64,000 bases of DNA from Bradyrhizobium sp. ORS 285. Lineage in GTDB: Bacteria; Pseudomonadota; Alphaproteobacteria; Rhizobiales; Xanthobacteraceae. Position 1 is the stretch's first letter, and each line of letters opens with the position of its first letter. The translations under genes were made by a program, and so were the position numbers. Below the pieces are notes generated by a model, which was given only the letters and a program-made list of their open reading frames with translations, was not told the DNA's origin and did not search any database. Positions 35,307 to 44,207 of the stretch are shown here, in pieces. The stretch is from NCBI RefSeq assembly GCF_900176205.1, contig NZ_LT859959.1:6933001-6997000 (forward strand). Reading direction: 5' to 3'.

Positions 35307-36619
35307 CAGCGATCCGGACTTGCCCGCTCGAACTGCCGCAGCAGGCGATTGCCGCGTTCAGCCGCAGCGTCGAGCGCCGCCTGCGCCGGCTTGCGGCCGC
35401 TGAAGGCCTGCTCCATCTCGTCCTCAATCGCATCGCGGATCAGCACGAACGAGCCGAGCCGCAGCCCGCGTGAATTTTCCGTCGGCGGATGCAGCGTCAC
35501 CTGTTCGATCGAAATCGCCGTCCCGGGATTGCGATCGTAGAAGCCTTGCGCACGGGTCAGGTCGAACGCCGCCTGGGTGATCGGCAGATAGCCCGTGTTC
35601 TGATGCCAGGCCGCCTGGATGTCGGGCCGCGACAGATAGGCGAAGAACTTTGCGACGCCCTTGTACTCGGCGGCAGGACGGTCGCGCAGCACCCACAACG
35701 TGGCGCCGCCGATGATCGAATTCTGCGGAGCGCCCGTGACGTCGGGCCAATAGGGCATCATGCCGTAGCCGACCTCGAACTTCGAGTTCGCCTTGATGTC
35801 GGCGCGCGTTGCCGACGATCCGATGAAGATCCCGCACTCGCCCTTCTGGAAACGCGGCTCGGCGGTCTGCCCGCGGCCAGCATAGTCGAAGACCTTGCTC
35901 TTCTGCCACGCCGCCAACTGAGCGATGTGACGCGTGACCAACGGATTGTTGAAGCTCAGCACGGCGTCGAGCCCGGCAAAGCCGTTGGCCCGCGTCGCGA
36001 TCGGCAGATTGTGGAAGGCGGAGAAGTTCTCGATGTTGACCCAGGACGGCCAGGATGTCGTAAAGCCGCATGCGACTCCATGGTCGCGCAACCGCTTGGC
36101 GGCCTGGCCGAGCTCCGGCCAGGTCTTCGGCGCAATCGCCGGGTCGAGTCCCGCAGCACGGAACTGATCCTTGTTGTAGTAAAGGATCGGCGTCGATGCG
36201 TTGAACGGGAACGACAGCATGTTGCCGTCGGCGTCGGCATAGTAGCCGGTGACGGCCGGCAGATAGGCCGACGGCGAGAAGCTCTCCTGCTCGTCCCGCA
36301 TCAGCTCGTAGACCGGATACATCGCGCCCTTCGCCGCCGTCATCGTCGCGGTCGCGATCTCGTTGACCTGCACGATGGCGGGCTGGCTGCGCGAGCGGAA
36401 CGCGAAGATCGCGGCCGTCACGGTCTCCGTGTAGCTGCCTTTGTAGCTCGGCACGATTCGATAATCGGACTGTGACGCATTGAAATCCGCAGCCAGCCGC
36501 TCGACCTGGCGACCGAGCTCGCCGGACATCGCATGCCACCACATGATTTCGGTCGTGGCCCGGGCCGGCAGCGTCGTGCCGACGAGGAGCGCGATCGAAA
36601 GGCAACGCAGGAAGACCAT
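35306..36619 (-). CDS. orphan UgpB-like ABC substrate-binding protein
   Basis: A 437-residue SBP_bac_1-type protein with clear similarity to glycerol-3-phosphate-binding UgpB (segments EIMWWHAMSGELGRQVE, NASTPILYYNKDQFRAAGLD and KGECGIFIGSSATRADIK). A signal peptide (VFLRCLSIALLVGTTLPARA) directs it to the periplasm. No permease or ATPase genes accompany it. Instead it overlaps an APH-fold gene and is divergent from a membrane histidine kinase. Start 36619 is chosen because the signal peptide begins there; the frame is open to 36673. A sensory rather than transport role is inferred. Confidence 0.9.
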   Translation of the reverse strand: MVFLRCLSIALLVGTTLPARATTEIMWWHAMSGELGRQVERLAADFNASQSDYRIVPSYKGSYTETVTAAIFAFRSRSQPAIVQVNEIATATMTAAKGAMYPVYELMRDEQESFSPSAYLPAVTGYYADADGNMLSFPFNASTPILYYNKDQFRAAGLDPAIAPKTWPELGQAAKRLRDHGVACGFTTSWPSWVNIENFSAFHNLPIATRANGFAGLDAVLSFNNPLVTRHIAQLAAWQKSKVFDYAGRGQTAEPRFQKGECGIFIGSSATRADIKANSKFEVGYGMMPYWPDVTGAPQNSIIGGATLWVLRDRPAAEYKGVAKFFAYLSRPDIQAAWHQNTGYLPITQAAFDLTRAQGFYDRNPGTAISIEQVTLHPPTENSRGLRLGSFVLIRDAIEDEMEQAFSGRKPAQAALDAAAERGNRLLRQFERASPDR

Positions 36620-37057
36620 CACCGGGCCGTCTCCAGAAATCGATGAAAGAATTCGTCTGGGCTGAAATCGCAATCGGACCGCCTATATGATCCGGCAACC
36701 CATGGCTGCAACAACTTTGAGGCAAACCATTGACGCGTATCGCTTTGGCGTCAGAATAGCCTTATAGCACCTGACTGGGATTGCGTTGAACCTTTTCGTT
36801 TCCGGGCCGACCTCATCATCAAGGGGAAAGTTGTTGCCTGTGTACCGCGCCCGTCTTTCGTCGATGTCGAGAGTGGACGCCACGCCGGTGCTGACGCAGG
36901 CCGTGGCAGGCGTCGGATGCCGCTCGCCATTGTCGTGCTGTTCAAGCCTCGCCGCGGGATCCTCGGCGGGGTTCGATGCGTTGCAATATGCGGGTCGGGC
37001 TGCGCGCGATGGCGCGCGCGCCGGACGGTTCCCTGCCTCGGTCTCGAGGTAGCGAAC
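36620..37057. other. 438-bp divergent intergenic region between the binding-protein and kinase genes
   Basis: No gene is seen. This region should hold the promoters of both the minus-strand binding-protein/APH pair and the plus-strand kinase operon. No clear palindrome or repeat of the interspersed families is present. The kinase start codon is taken as GTG 37058 with GAGG eight bases upstream. Confidence 0.5.
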
Positions 37058-39139
37058 GTGGCGGGATCCAAGCAGCGCGGATCCATCAGGCGGCCGTTGA
37101 GCCTGGCTACACTCGGCCGGGCGCGGATCGTCCGCGTCCTGCGGGCGGTGCCGATCCGCTGGCGCATCCTGTCGATTGCCGCGCTCAACTCCGCCGTCGT
37201 GATCGTACTCGCCGCGCTGATCTGGAACGGCGCGACAGTGCTGGGCACGGCGTGGGATGACGTCCGCCAGGTGCGCGAGTCCGACAAGGTGCTGGCGCTC
37301 TTGGAAAGCGAGACCAGCCGGCTGCAGAACCTGATCCACCGCTACATCAATCAGCCGAGCCCGGAGCTGTTCGCCGAGATCCTGCTGCTGCGCGAGGCCG
37401 TGCTCGGCACGCTGACGACGCGGGCCTCGACCGATCCGATGCTGTCGGGATCGGTCGAGGAGCTGGAACGCGTCACCGTGCGCTTCCTCGACGGCTTCGG
37501 CGAGCTGCGCGGACTGCAGGCGACGATCTCCAAGACCTACCAAGAGGAAGTGCTCGGCCCCGCCCGCGACATTGCCGGCCTCTATTCGGTGATCGAGGGC
37601 GCGACCGGCCATCGCGACGCGGAGATCTGGCCCTCGCTCGGCAAGTCGCGCGAGGCGTTCACGGCGATGCTGGTGGCGGCGAACTCCTATTATCTGTCGC
37701 TGGCCCCCGCCTCCGCGGATGATGCCCGCCGCAACATCGAGACCATCGAGACAACCATTCCGGTGATGTCGGGGCTCGCCGACAATGATCTGCAACGCAT
37801 GGCGCTGCAGCGGTTGTCGGCGCGAACCGCAGCGCTGCGCGCCGGCTTCTCGAAGCTGACCGATCAGCTCACCAACCGCACCGAGCTGCTGCGTAACACC
37901 ATCGACGCGAGCCAAGCCGAAACCATTGCCGCGATCGACGGGCTGTCGGTGAAGATGCGCCAGCATGAGCAGAAGGCGCAGGCGACCTTCGACAAGACGC
38001 TGCGCGACATCTCCCGGCGGGTGCTCTCGATTGCAGTGATCTTCCTCGGCGTCATCCTGTCCGCCGGTGTGCTGATCGCTCTGTCGATCCGGCTGCCGCT
38101 GCAGCAGATCATGGCTTCGATGCGCGCGATCATGCTCGGCGACTATGACCGGGAGGTCCAGGGCACCGAAGCGCGCGACGAAGTCGGCGCGATGGCTCGC
38201 GCGGTCGAGACCTTCCGCGAGAACGCGATCGCCAAGCGCGAGGCCGAGGACGAGTTGCGCACGGCGAAGGAAAAGGCCGAGAGCGCGCTGCTCGAGCTCA
38301 ATGCCGCGCAGCGCAATCTCATTGATGCCGAACGGCTGGCGGCGCTCGGCGGCCTCGTGGCCGGCGTCGCGCATGAGGTCAACAATCCGATCGGCATCAG
38401 CCTGACGGTCGCGTCCAGCTTCGCGCGCCGGGTCGAGATGTTCGAGGCGGCGCTGCGCTCGCCCGAGGGCGGCCTGCGCCGGTCGCAGCTCGAGGAGTTC
38501 GTGCGCTCCTCGCGCGACGCCTCCGAGCAGCTGGTCGCCAACCTGCAGCGCGCCGGCGAGCTGATTCAGTCGTTCAAGCAGGTCGCCGTCGACCGCTCGC
38601 ATGCGGAGCGGCGGACCTTCCTCCTGGGCGAGGCCACCGACCAGATCATCACCAGCCTCAAGCCGGTGCTCAAGCGCGCCCCGATCACGCTTGCGGTCGA
38701 TGTCCCCGAAGGCCTTTTCATCGACGGTTATCCCGGCTTCTACGGCCAGATCCTGACCAACCTGTTCCTGAATGCCGTCAACCATGCCTTTGCCGACGGC
38801 CGCGCGGGCACCATCTCGATCACGGCACGGGCGCGCGGCGCGGATGACATCGAGATCATTTTCGCCGATAACGGCGCCGGCATGACCCCGGACGTGCAGC
38901 GTCAGGCCTTCGACCCGTTCTTTACGACGCGGCGCAATGAGGGCGGGACGGGATTGGGGCTGCATATCGTCTACAATCTCGTGACGCAGCAGCTCGGCGG
39001 CCGCATGATGCTGGAATCCCGCGAGGGACAAGGCACCACCTTTCGGATTATCATGCCCCGGGTCGCCAAGGGCGGCGCCGAGACAGCAATGGGTGACGGA
39101 ACGACGCAATGGCCGAACAGGACGATGTCCTCCACCTGA
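37058..39139 (+). CDS. TorS-like membrane sensor histidine kinase
   Basis: A 693-residue sensor kinase. A membrane helix (RILSIAALNSAVVIVLAALI) near residue 35 is followed by a long, mostly helical periplasmic region (about 60-325) like the TorS sensor bundle. A second helix (VLSIAVIFLGVILSAGVLIA) near 335 leads to a HAMP segment, a coiled coil and the HisKA domain with the phospho-acceptor His439 (GVAHEVNNP). The ATPase domain has the N box LTNLFLNAVNHAF, G1 DNGAGM and G2 GGTGLGLHIV. It overlaps the next gene by 31 bp. Pairing with the divergent UgpB-like protein as extracytoplasmic sensor is inferred. Confidence 0.9.
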   Translation: MAGSKQRGSIRRPLSLATLGRARIVRVLRAVPIRWRILSIAALNSAVVIVLAALIWNGATVLGTAWDDVRQVRESDKVLALLESETSRLQNLIHRYINQPSPELFAEILLLREAVLGTLTTRASTDPMLSGSVEELERVTVRFLDGFGELRGLQATISKTYQEEVLGPARDIAGLYSVIEGATGHRDAEIWPSLGKSREAFTAMLVAANSYYLSLAPASADDARRNIETIETTIPVMSGLADNDLQRMALQRLSARTAALRAGFSKLTDQLTNRTELLRNTIDASQAETIAAIDGLSVKMRQHEQKAQATFDKTLRDISRRVLSIAVIFLGVILSAGVLIALSIRLPLQQIMASMRAIMLGDYDREVQGTEARDEVGAMARAVETFRENAIAKREAEDELRTAKEKAESALLELNAAQRNLIDAERLAALGGLVAGVAHEVNNPIGISLTVASSFARRVEMFEAALRSPEGGLRRSQLEEFVRSSRDASEQLVANLQRAGELIQSFKQVAVDRSHAERRTFLLGEATDQIITSLKPVLKRAPITLAVDVPEGLFIDGYPGFYGQILTNLFLNAVNHAFADGRAGTISITARARGADDIEIIFADNGAGMTPDVQRQAFDPFFTTRRNEGGTGLGLHIVYNLVTQQLGGRMMLESREGQGTTFRIIMPRVAKGGAETAMGDGTTQWPNRTMSST

Positions 39140-40854
39140 TCGACGACACAGGCTTCGACGAGGACGCCCAACCGGCCCGGAAATGGAAGATCGCCGTCAT
39201 CGACGACGATCACGCCGTGCATGAGGGCACGCGCTTTGCGCTGTCGGATTACAGCCTGAACGGCCAGGGGCTCGAGATCCTCTCGGCCTATTCGGCGGCC
39301 GAGGGCCGCACCTTGATGCGCGAGCACGGCGACATCGCCGCGGTGCTGCTCGACGTCATCATGGAGACGGATGTCGCCGGCCTCGAACTCGTCGAATACA
39401 TCCGCAACGAGATCAAGAACGAGACCGTCCGCATCATCCTGCGCACCGGCCAGCCGGGTCAGGCGCCGGAGCGGCGCGTCATCGTCCAGTACGACATCAA
39501 CGACTACAAGGCCAAGACCGAGCTCACCGCCGACAAGCTGTTCACCTCGCTCACCGCGGCACTGCGCAGCTATCAGCAGCTCGAGCGCATGGTGCAGACC
39601 AGGCGCGGCCTCGAGATCATCATCGACGCCGCCTCGACGCTGTACGACTTCAAGTCGATGCAGCGGCTCGCCGAGGGCGTGCTGACGCAGATCGCGTCGC
39701 TGCTGAATGTCGATTGCGCCGGGATTCTCGTGCTGCGCGACGACGGCAGCCAGACCGAGGATTTTTCGGTGCTGGCCGGCTCCGGCTGCTACAGCCGCTT
39801 CTCCGGCTCCGTCACCTCGCGCTCGCTCGATCCTGACTTGCGCGACATGGTCGAGGCCGCTTTCAGGCAGCGCAGTAACGAATTCGCCGACCACAAGACG
39901 GTGCTGTATCTGCGGACCGGCTCCGGCCGCGAGGTCGTGGTGCTCCTGCAGGCGGAGCGGCCGCTGTCGGAGACTGACCGCTCGCTGGTCGAGATCTTCT
40001 CCAGCCGGCTGTCGATCGCCTTCGACAATGTGATCCTGTATCAGCAGCTGCATGAGGCCAACACCCAGCTCGAGGACCGCGTCGCCCAGCGCACCCGCGC
40101 GCTGATGCAGGCCAACCGGCGGCTGTCGGCGCAGTGGCTGCGGCTGCAGCGCGCCAACGGCTTCAAGAACGAGATCCTGGGCACGGTCGCGCACGACCTG
40201 AAAAATCCGCTCGGCGTGATTCTCGGCCGCACGGAAATGCTGACCGAGCTGATCGCGACTGGGGCTTCCGCCGAGGGCATCACGAGCCAGATCGGCCATA
40301 TCAGGGATGCCGCCAAGCGATTGACCTCGATGGTCGACCATCTGATCTCGGATGCGATGGCCGATGCGTTCGACATCACCATTCGACGCGAGCCGGTCGA
40401 TGTCGCCGCCCTGATCCATGAGGTGGTCGAGGCCAACCAGCCGCTGGCGCTCAACAAGCAGCAGGTCATTGCGGTGTCGGCGCCGCCGCAGCTCTCCACC
40501 ATGTGCGACATCGACCGCATCCGAGAGGCGATCGACAATCTGCTCAGCAACGCCATCAAGTACAGCCCGATCGGCGGTCGGATCAGCGTCCATGTCGGCG
40601 GAGACGGCGACAACACGACCATCGGCATTACCGACCAGGGCGCCGGGCTGTCGCCGGAGGATCTCGGCCGGCTGTTCGGCCGCTTCCAGCGGCTCTCGGC
40701 AAAACCGACCGCGGGCGAGAGCTCGACCGGGCTCGGCCTGTCGATTGTCAAACGCATCGTCGACATGCATGGTGGCGAGGTGACGGCCAAGAGCGATGGG
40801 CCGGGATCGGGGTCAACCTTCACCATCACACTGCCGGCGGCCGAGTTGTCATGA
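39109..40854 (+). CDS. receiver-DUF3369-histidine kinase protein
   Basis: A 581-residue soluble signalling protein. Residues about 25-150 form a receiver domain with phospho-acceptor Asp82 (VLLDVIMETD). Residues about 170-330 match DUF3369, a GAF-like domain found after receivers. A coiled linker then leads to a HisKA domain with His362 (VAHDLKNPLG) and an ATPase domain (DNLLSNAIKYS, TDQGAGLS, STGLGLSIVKR). It can thus receive a phosphoryl group from the upstream kinase and pass signals to the next gene product. It overlaps its upstream partner by 31 bp and the downstream regulator by 4 bp. Confidence 0.92.
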   Translation: MAEQDDVLHLIDDTGFDEDAQPARKWKIAVIDDDHAVHEGTRFALSDYSLNGQGLEILSAYSAAEGRTLMREHGDIAAVLLDVIMETDVAGLELVEYIRNEIKNETVRIILRTGQPGQAPERRVIVQYDINDYKAKTELTADKLFTSLTAALRSYQQLERMVQTRRGLEIIIDAASTLYDFKSMQRLAEGVLTQIASLLNVDCAGILVLRDDGSQTEDFSVLAGSGCYSRFSGSVTSRSLDPDLRDMVEAAFRQRSNEFADHKTVLYLRTGSGREVVVLLQAERPLSETDRSLVEIFSSRLSIAFDNVILYQQLHEANTQLEDRVAQRTRALMQANRRLSAQWLRLQRANGFKNEILGTVAHDLKNPLGVILGRTEMLTELIATGASAEGITSQIGHIRDAAKRLTSMVDHLISDAMADAFDITIRREPVDVAALIHEVVEANQPLALNKQQVIAVSAPPQLSTMCDIDRIREAIDNLLSNAIKYSPIGGRISVHVGGDGDNTTIGITDQGAGLSPEDLGRLFGRFQRLSAKPTAGESSTGLGLSIVKRIVDMHGGEVTAKSDGPGSGSTFTITLPAAELS

Positions 40855-41600
40855 GTCAGAGCCAGCACATCATCATCGTCGACGATGAGGCCCCCGCCCG
40901 CGAGATGGTGGGTGATTACCTCAAGATGCACGGCTTCACCGTGACCTTGTGTGACGGCGGCAAGAGCCTGCGCAGCGCCATCGAGACCGGCCCGGCCGAT
41001 CTCGTCGTGCTCGACCTCAACATGCCCGAGGAGGATGGCCTTTCCATCATCCGCGACCTCAAGGGCCGCACCAATATCCCGGTCATCATGCTGACGGCGA
41101 CCGCCAGTCCGATCGACCGGGTCGTCGGGCTCGAACTTGGTGCGGACGATTATGTCGCCAAACCCTGCGAATTGCGCGAGCTCATGGCCCGCATCCGCTC
41201 CGTGCTGCGCCGCAGTGTCCCGGCCAAGGCCGCCGCCGTGGCGGCTGTCGCGGAGCCCGCTCCGGCCAAGGCCCCGGACCCGCAGCTGGTGCGGTTCGGT
41301 ACCAAATGGCTCGATCTTGATGCCCAGGCGCTGCGCGACGACGAAGGCAACGAGCATCCGCTGACCGCATCCGAATTCGGCCTGCTCAAAGTGTTCGCCG
41401 CAAACCCGAAGCGGGTGCTGTCGCGGGAGCGGCTGCTGGAGCTCGCCAATGCTCGCGACGCGGAGGCCTTCGACCGTGCCGTGGACCTCCGGATCATGCG
41501 CATCCGCCGCAAGATCGAGCCGGACCCGACGAAACCGGCGGTGATCCGCACCATTCGTGGCGGCGGGTACCTGTTTTCCCCAGCCGGCGAGAAGGCCTGA
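40851..41600 (+). CDS. OmpR/TorR-type response regulator
   Basis: A 249-residue two-domain regulator. The receiver domain has the acidic pocket VDDEAP, phospho-acceptor Asp55 (VVLDLNMPEEDG) and the conserved Lys in AKPCEL. An Ala/Pro-rich linker near residues 120-140 joins it to a winged-helix DNA-binding domain with FDRAVDLRIMRIRRKI and TIRGGGYLF. The ATG overlaps the kinase stop (ATGA). It is the output of the three-gene phosphorelay; targets may include the divergent binding-protein operon, but no repeated motif was identified. Confidence 0.94.
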   Translation: MSQSQHIIIVDDEAPAREMVGDYLKMHGFTVTLCDGGKSLRSAIETGPADLVVLDLNMPEEDGLSIIRDLKGRTNIPVIMLTATASPIDRVVGLELGADDYVAKPCELRELMARIRSVLRRSVPAKAAAVAAVAEPAPAKAPDPQLVRFGTKWLDLDAQALRDDEGNEHPLTASEFGLLKVFAANPKRVLSRERLLELANARDAEAFDRAVDLRIMRIRRKIEPDPTKPAVIRTIRGGGYLFSPAGEKA

Positions 41601-41716
41601 ACGACCTTCCCGACAGGGCTTGCGGACCGGCCGGAGGCGCGTTTGCCGCTGATTTAGTTCCGCATTTTGGAATAAGGCACAATTCCGCCACGACTGTTTC
41701 GCGATGTGCGGTGCGA

Positions 41717-41808
41717 CGAAACATTTCTGCAGTCCCACGAAACCATTTTCCAGGTTTGGTGCAGACGTCCCGAAACGGGCACTCCGTAACAATCCCACCC
41801 GTCGAAAC
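41717..41808. promoter_or_regulatory. four spaced cgaaac motifs upstream of the ECF sigma gene
   Basis: The hexamer cgaaac occurs on the plus strand at 41717, 41738, 41771 and 41803, the last 38 bp before the sigma-factor start. A ggaat/attcc inverted repeat lies just upstream at 41669-41686. ECF sigma factors often recognise GAAAC-like -35 elements, so one or more of these may be an autoregulated promoter. No matching -10 element was confirmed. Confidence 0.4.
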
Positions 41809-41840
41809 GCCGCAAGGGGGCGGCGGAACGGGAGAGTGCC

Positions 41841-42452
41841 ATGCAAAACGTCGTTGCCATCAATTCCGGAGCCAGCCAGGGCATCATCGCTGCCCAGGCG
41901 ACCACGGACGACATGCTCCTGGAGAGCATTTCCGATGGCGATCGCACCGCGATGCACACGCTTTATGCACGCCACAATGTGCGGGTCTATCGCTTCATCC
42001 TGCGCATCGTCCGCGACACCACCATCGCCGAGGACCTCGTCAGCCAGGTGTTCCTGGACGTGTGGCGCACTGCCAAGCAGTTCGAAGGCCGCTCGCAGGT
42101 CTCGACTTGGCTGCTCTCGATCGCCCGCTTCAAGGCGCTGACCGCGCTGCGCCAGCGCCGCTTCGAGGACATCGACCAGGACGAGGTGCGCGAGATCGCC
42201 GATGACAGCGACACGCCGGAGACCTCGCTGGAGCGTTCCACCACCAGCGCCATCCTGCGCGCCTGCGTCGCCAAGCTGTCGCCGGCGCACCGCGAGATCA
42301 TCACGCTGATCTACTACCACGAGAAGTCCGTGGAGGAGGTCGGCCAGATCATCGGCATCCCGCAGAGCACGGTAAAGACCCGCATGTTCTATGCCCGCAA
42401 GCACCTCGCGGAACTCCTGCGCGGCGCCGGCGTTCATAGCCTGGCGGCCTGA
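41841..42452 (+). CDS. ECF RNA polymerase sigma factor
   Basis: A 203-residue ECF-type sigma-70 factor. Region 2 covers about residues 30-100 (DLVSQVFLDVWRTAKQFEGR) and region 4 about 135-195 (SVEEVGQIIGIPQSTVKTRM). The ATG has GGGAGAG upstream. The first 22 residues are an extra N-terminal tail. No gene for an anti-sigma factor lies next to it: the upstream gene is a response regulator and the downstream genes are cytochrome bd. Control may therefore be transcriptional, perhaps by the preceding phosphorelay. Confidence 0.93.
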   Translation: MQNVVAINSGASQGIIAAQATTDDMLLESISDGDRTAMHTLYARHNVRVYRFILRIVRDTTIAEDLVSQVFLDVWRTAKQFEGRSQVSTWLLSIARFKALTALRQRRFEDIDQDEVREIADDSDTPETSLERSTTSAILRACVAKLSPAHREIITLIYYHEKSVEEVGQIIGIPQSTVKTRMFYARKHLAELLRGAGVHSLAA

Positions 42453-42512
42453 TTGCCACCCTTCCTCGCTGGGACCGGTGTCCCGGCGGGTTCCACGAGA
42501 CGACGCACAAAA

Positions 42513-42546
42513 TTCGCCGAATGAAACAATTGAAACGATCGGCGAA
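42513..42546. other. stem-loop with two tgaaac repeats downstream of the sigma gene
   Basis: The arms ttcgccga (42513-42520) and tcggcgaa (42539-42546) are a perfect 8-bp inverted repeat. The 18-base loop has two direct copies of tgaaac (atgaaacaattgaaacg). It is 60 bp beyond the sigma-factor stop codon and may be an RNA structure or a promoter/operator site. It has no T-tract and so does not look like a terminator. Confidence 0.45.
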
Positions 42547-42653
42547 ATCACCCCGAAAACTTCGACTTCTATAACTCCCCCCATCAACTGAGCCTCAGTC
42601 CCCCAGCTGACCTCAGTTTCGAGCGAGCAAATTCCACCTCCAAGGTTGCTCCG

Positions 42654-42691
42654 AAGACCCGGCGGATGCCCCCGCCGGGTCTTCGTCTTTT
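42654..42691 (+). terminator. strong Rho-independent terminator
   Basis: A perfect 12-bp stem, aagacccggcgg (42654-42665) and ccgccgggtctt (42672-42683), with a 6-base loop is followed by cgtctttt. It lies 200 bp after the sigma-factor stop, so either the sigma mRNA has a long 3-prime tail or a separate small RNA ends here. The cytochrome bd genes start about 110 bp downstream and would need their own promoter. Confidence 0.85.
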
Positions 42692-42803
42692 GTGAAGCCC
42701 ACCGCAGCGCCGTAGGGCGATTTGACCATTTGATATCGCCCATTGCGGGTGCGATTGTCCGCGCAACAGGGGCCAAGTGCCCCGCAATGACGGACGGTTT
42801 CGG

Positions 42804-44207
42804 ATGTTCGGTTTGGATGCGGTGGAGCTGGCGCGCGCGCAGTTCGCCTTCACGGTCACCTTCCACATCATCTTCCCCGCCTTCTCGATCGGGCTCGCCT
42901 CCTACCTCGCGGTGCTGGAAGCGCTGTGGCTGTGGACGGGGCGCGACGTCTTCCTCAACGTCTTCAACTACTGGCTCAAGATCTTCGCCATCGCGTTCGC
43001 GATGGGCGTCGTCTCCGGCATCGTGATGTCCTACCAGTTCGGCACCAACTGGTCGGTCTATTCCGACAAGGTCGGACCGGTCATCGGCCCGCTTATGGCC
43101 TATGAGGTGCTGACCGCGTTCTTCCTCGAAGCGGGCTTTCTCGGCGTCATGCTGTTCGGCCTGAAGCGCGTCGGACCGAAGCTGCATTTCCTCGCCACCT
43201 TGATGGTCGCCGTGGGCACGTTGATCTCGGCGTTCTGGATTCTCTCCGCAAATTCCTGGATGCAGACGCCGGCCGGTTACGCGGTGAACGCGGACGGACA
43301 GTTCGTCTCGGTCGACTGGCTGAAGGTGATCTTCAACCCGTCGTTCCCGTATCGCCTCGTCCACATGGTGCTCGCGGCCTATCTCACGACCTCGCTCGTG
43401 GTCGGCGCCGTCGGCGCCTGGCACCTGCTGCGCAATCCGCATCTGCCGGGCCCGCGCGTGATGTTCTCGATGGCGATGTGGATGGCGGCGCTGGTCGCGC
43501 CGCTGCAAATCATGGTCGGCGATGCGCATGGCCTGAACACGCTCGAACACCAGCCGGTGAAGATCATGGCCATGGAAGGCCATTTCGAGAGCCACAAGGA
43601 CGGCGCGCCGCTTTATCTGTTCGGCTGGCCCGACCAGGAGAAGGGCGAGCTGAAATATGCGCTCGGCATTCCCAAATTCGGCTCGCTGATCCTCAAGCAC
43701 CAGATCGACGCTCCGATGGCCGGGCTCGACACCGTGCCGCGGCAGGACTGGCCGCCGGTGCCGATCACCTTCTGGTCGTTCCGCATCATGGTCGGGCTGG
43801 GCATGCTGATGCTGGCGCTCGGCCTGTTCAGCCTGTGGGAGCGCTGGCGCGGCCGGCTGTACATCAACCGCGGCCTGCACCGCTTCGCGATCGCGATGGG
43901 CCCGGCCGGCTTCATCGCCGTCATTGCCGGCTGGGTCACGACCGAGACCGGCCGCCAGCCCTTCACCGTGTACGGCCTGCTGCGCACCTCCGATTCCGTG
44001 TCGCCGCTGGCGGCGCCCGCGGTCGGCACCTCCCTGCTCGCCTTCATCATCGTGTATTTCATCATCTTCGCCGCCGGGGTGATGTACATCCTGCGCCTGA
44101 TGGCCGAGCCGCCGCATCCCGGTGAGCCCGGCCCGAGCAGCGAGCAGCCGGTGCGTACCGCCGGCATCACGCCGGCCGCCGGCGTTGTGCAGGGAGCGGG
44201 ATCATGA
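42804..44207 (+). CDS. cydA: cytochrome bd-type ubiquinol oxidase subunit I (cyanide-insensitive type)
   Basis: A 467-residue membrane protein with about nine hydrophobic segments, subunit I of the bd oxidase that reduces oxygen to water with quinol electrons. H21 (FHIIFPAFSIG) is the heme b595/d ligand position, VHMVLAAY carries the b558 His, and the acidic residues in MAYEVLTAFFLEAGFLG are conserved. The Q loop is short, as in the CioA branch. ATG 42804 (MFGLDAVELARAQF) is preferred; a GTG at 42777 has a better ribosome binding site but adds nine non-conserved residues. It overlaps cydB by 4 bp. Confidence 0.93.
   Translation: MFGLDAVELARAQFAFTVTFHIIFPAFSIGLASYLAVLEALWLWTGRDVFLNVFNYWLKIFAIAFAMGVVSGIVMSYQFGTNWSVYSDKVGPVIGPLMAYEVLTAFFLEAGFLGVMLFGLKRVGPKLHFLATLMVAVGTLISAFWILSANSWMQTPAGYAVNADGQFVSVDWLKVIFNPSFPYRLVHMVLAAYLTTSLVVGAVGAWHLLRNPHLPGPRVMFSMAMWMAALVAPLQIMVGDAHGLNTLEHQPVKIMAMEGHFESHKDGAPLYLFGWPDQEKGELKYALGIPKFGSLILKHQIDAPMAGLDTVPRQDWPPVPITFWSFRIMVGLGMLMLALGLFSLWERWRGRLYINRGLHRFAIAMGPAGFIAVIAGWVTTETGRQPFTVYGLLRTSDSVSPLAAPAVGTSLLAFIIVYFIIFAAGVMYILRLMAEPPHPGEPGPSSEQPVRTAGITPAAGVVQGAGS

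Noticed and set aside
36683..39109. 808-codon minus-strand frame opposite the sensor kinase
   Set aside because: Antisense to a protein with complete kinase motifs; the translation is Arg/His/Asp-rich low complexity.
38971..40770. 599-codon minus-strand frame opposite the receiver-DUF3369-kinase gene
   Set aside because: Antisense shadow of a protein with intact receiver and kinase motifs.
40041..44117. Very long open frame (1,358 codons) on the minus strand opposite the kinase, regulator, sigma and cydA genes
   Set aside because: It is antisense to several well-supported genes and its translation is low-complexity (His, Arg, Asp rich), typical of the complement of high-GC coding sequence.
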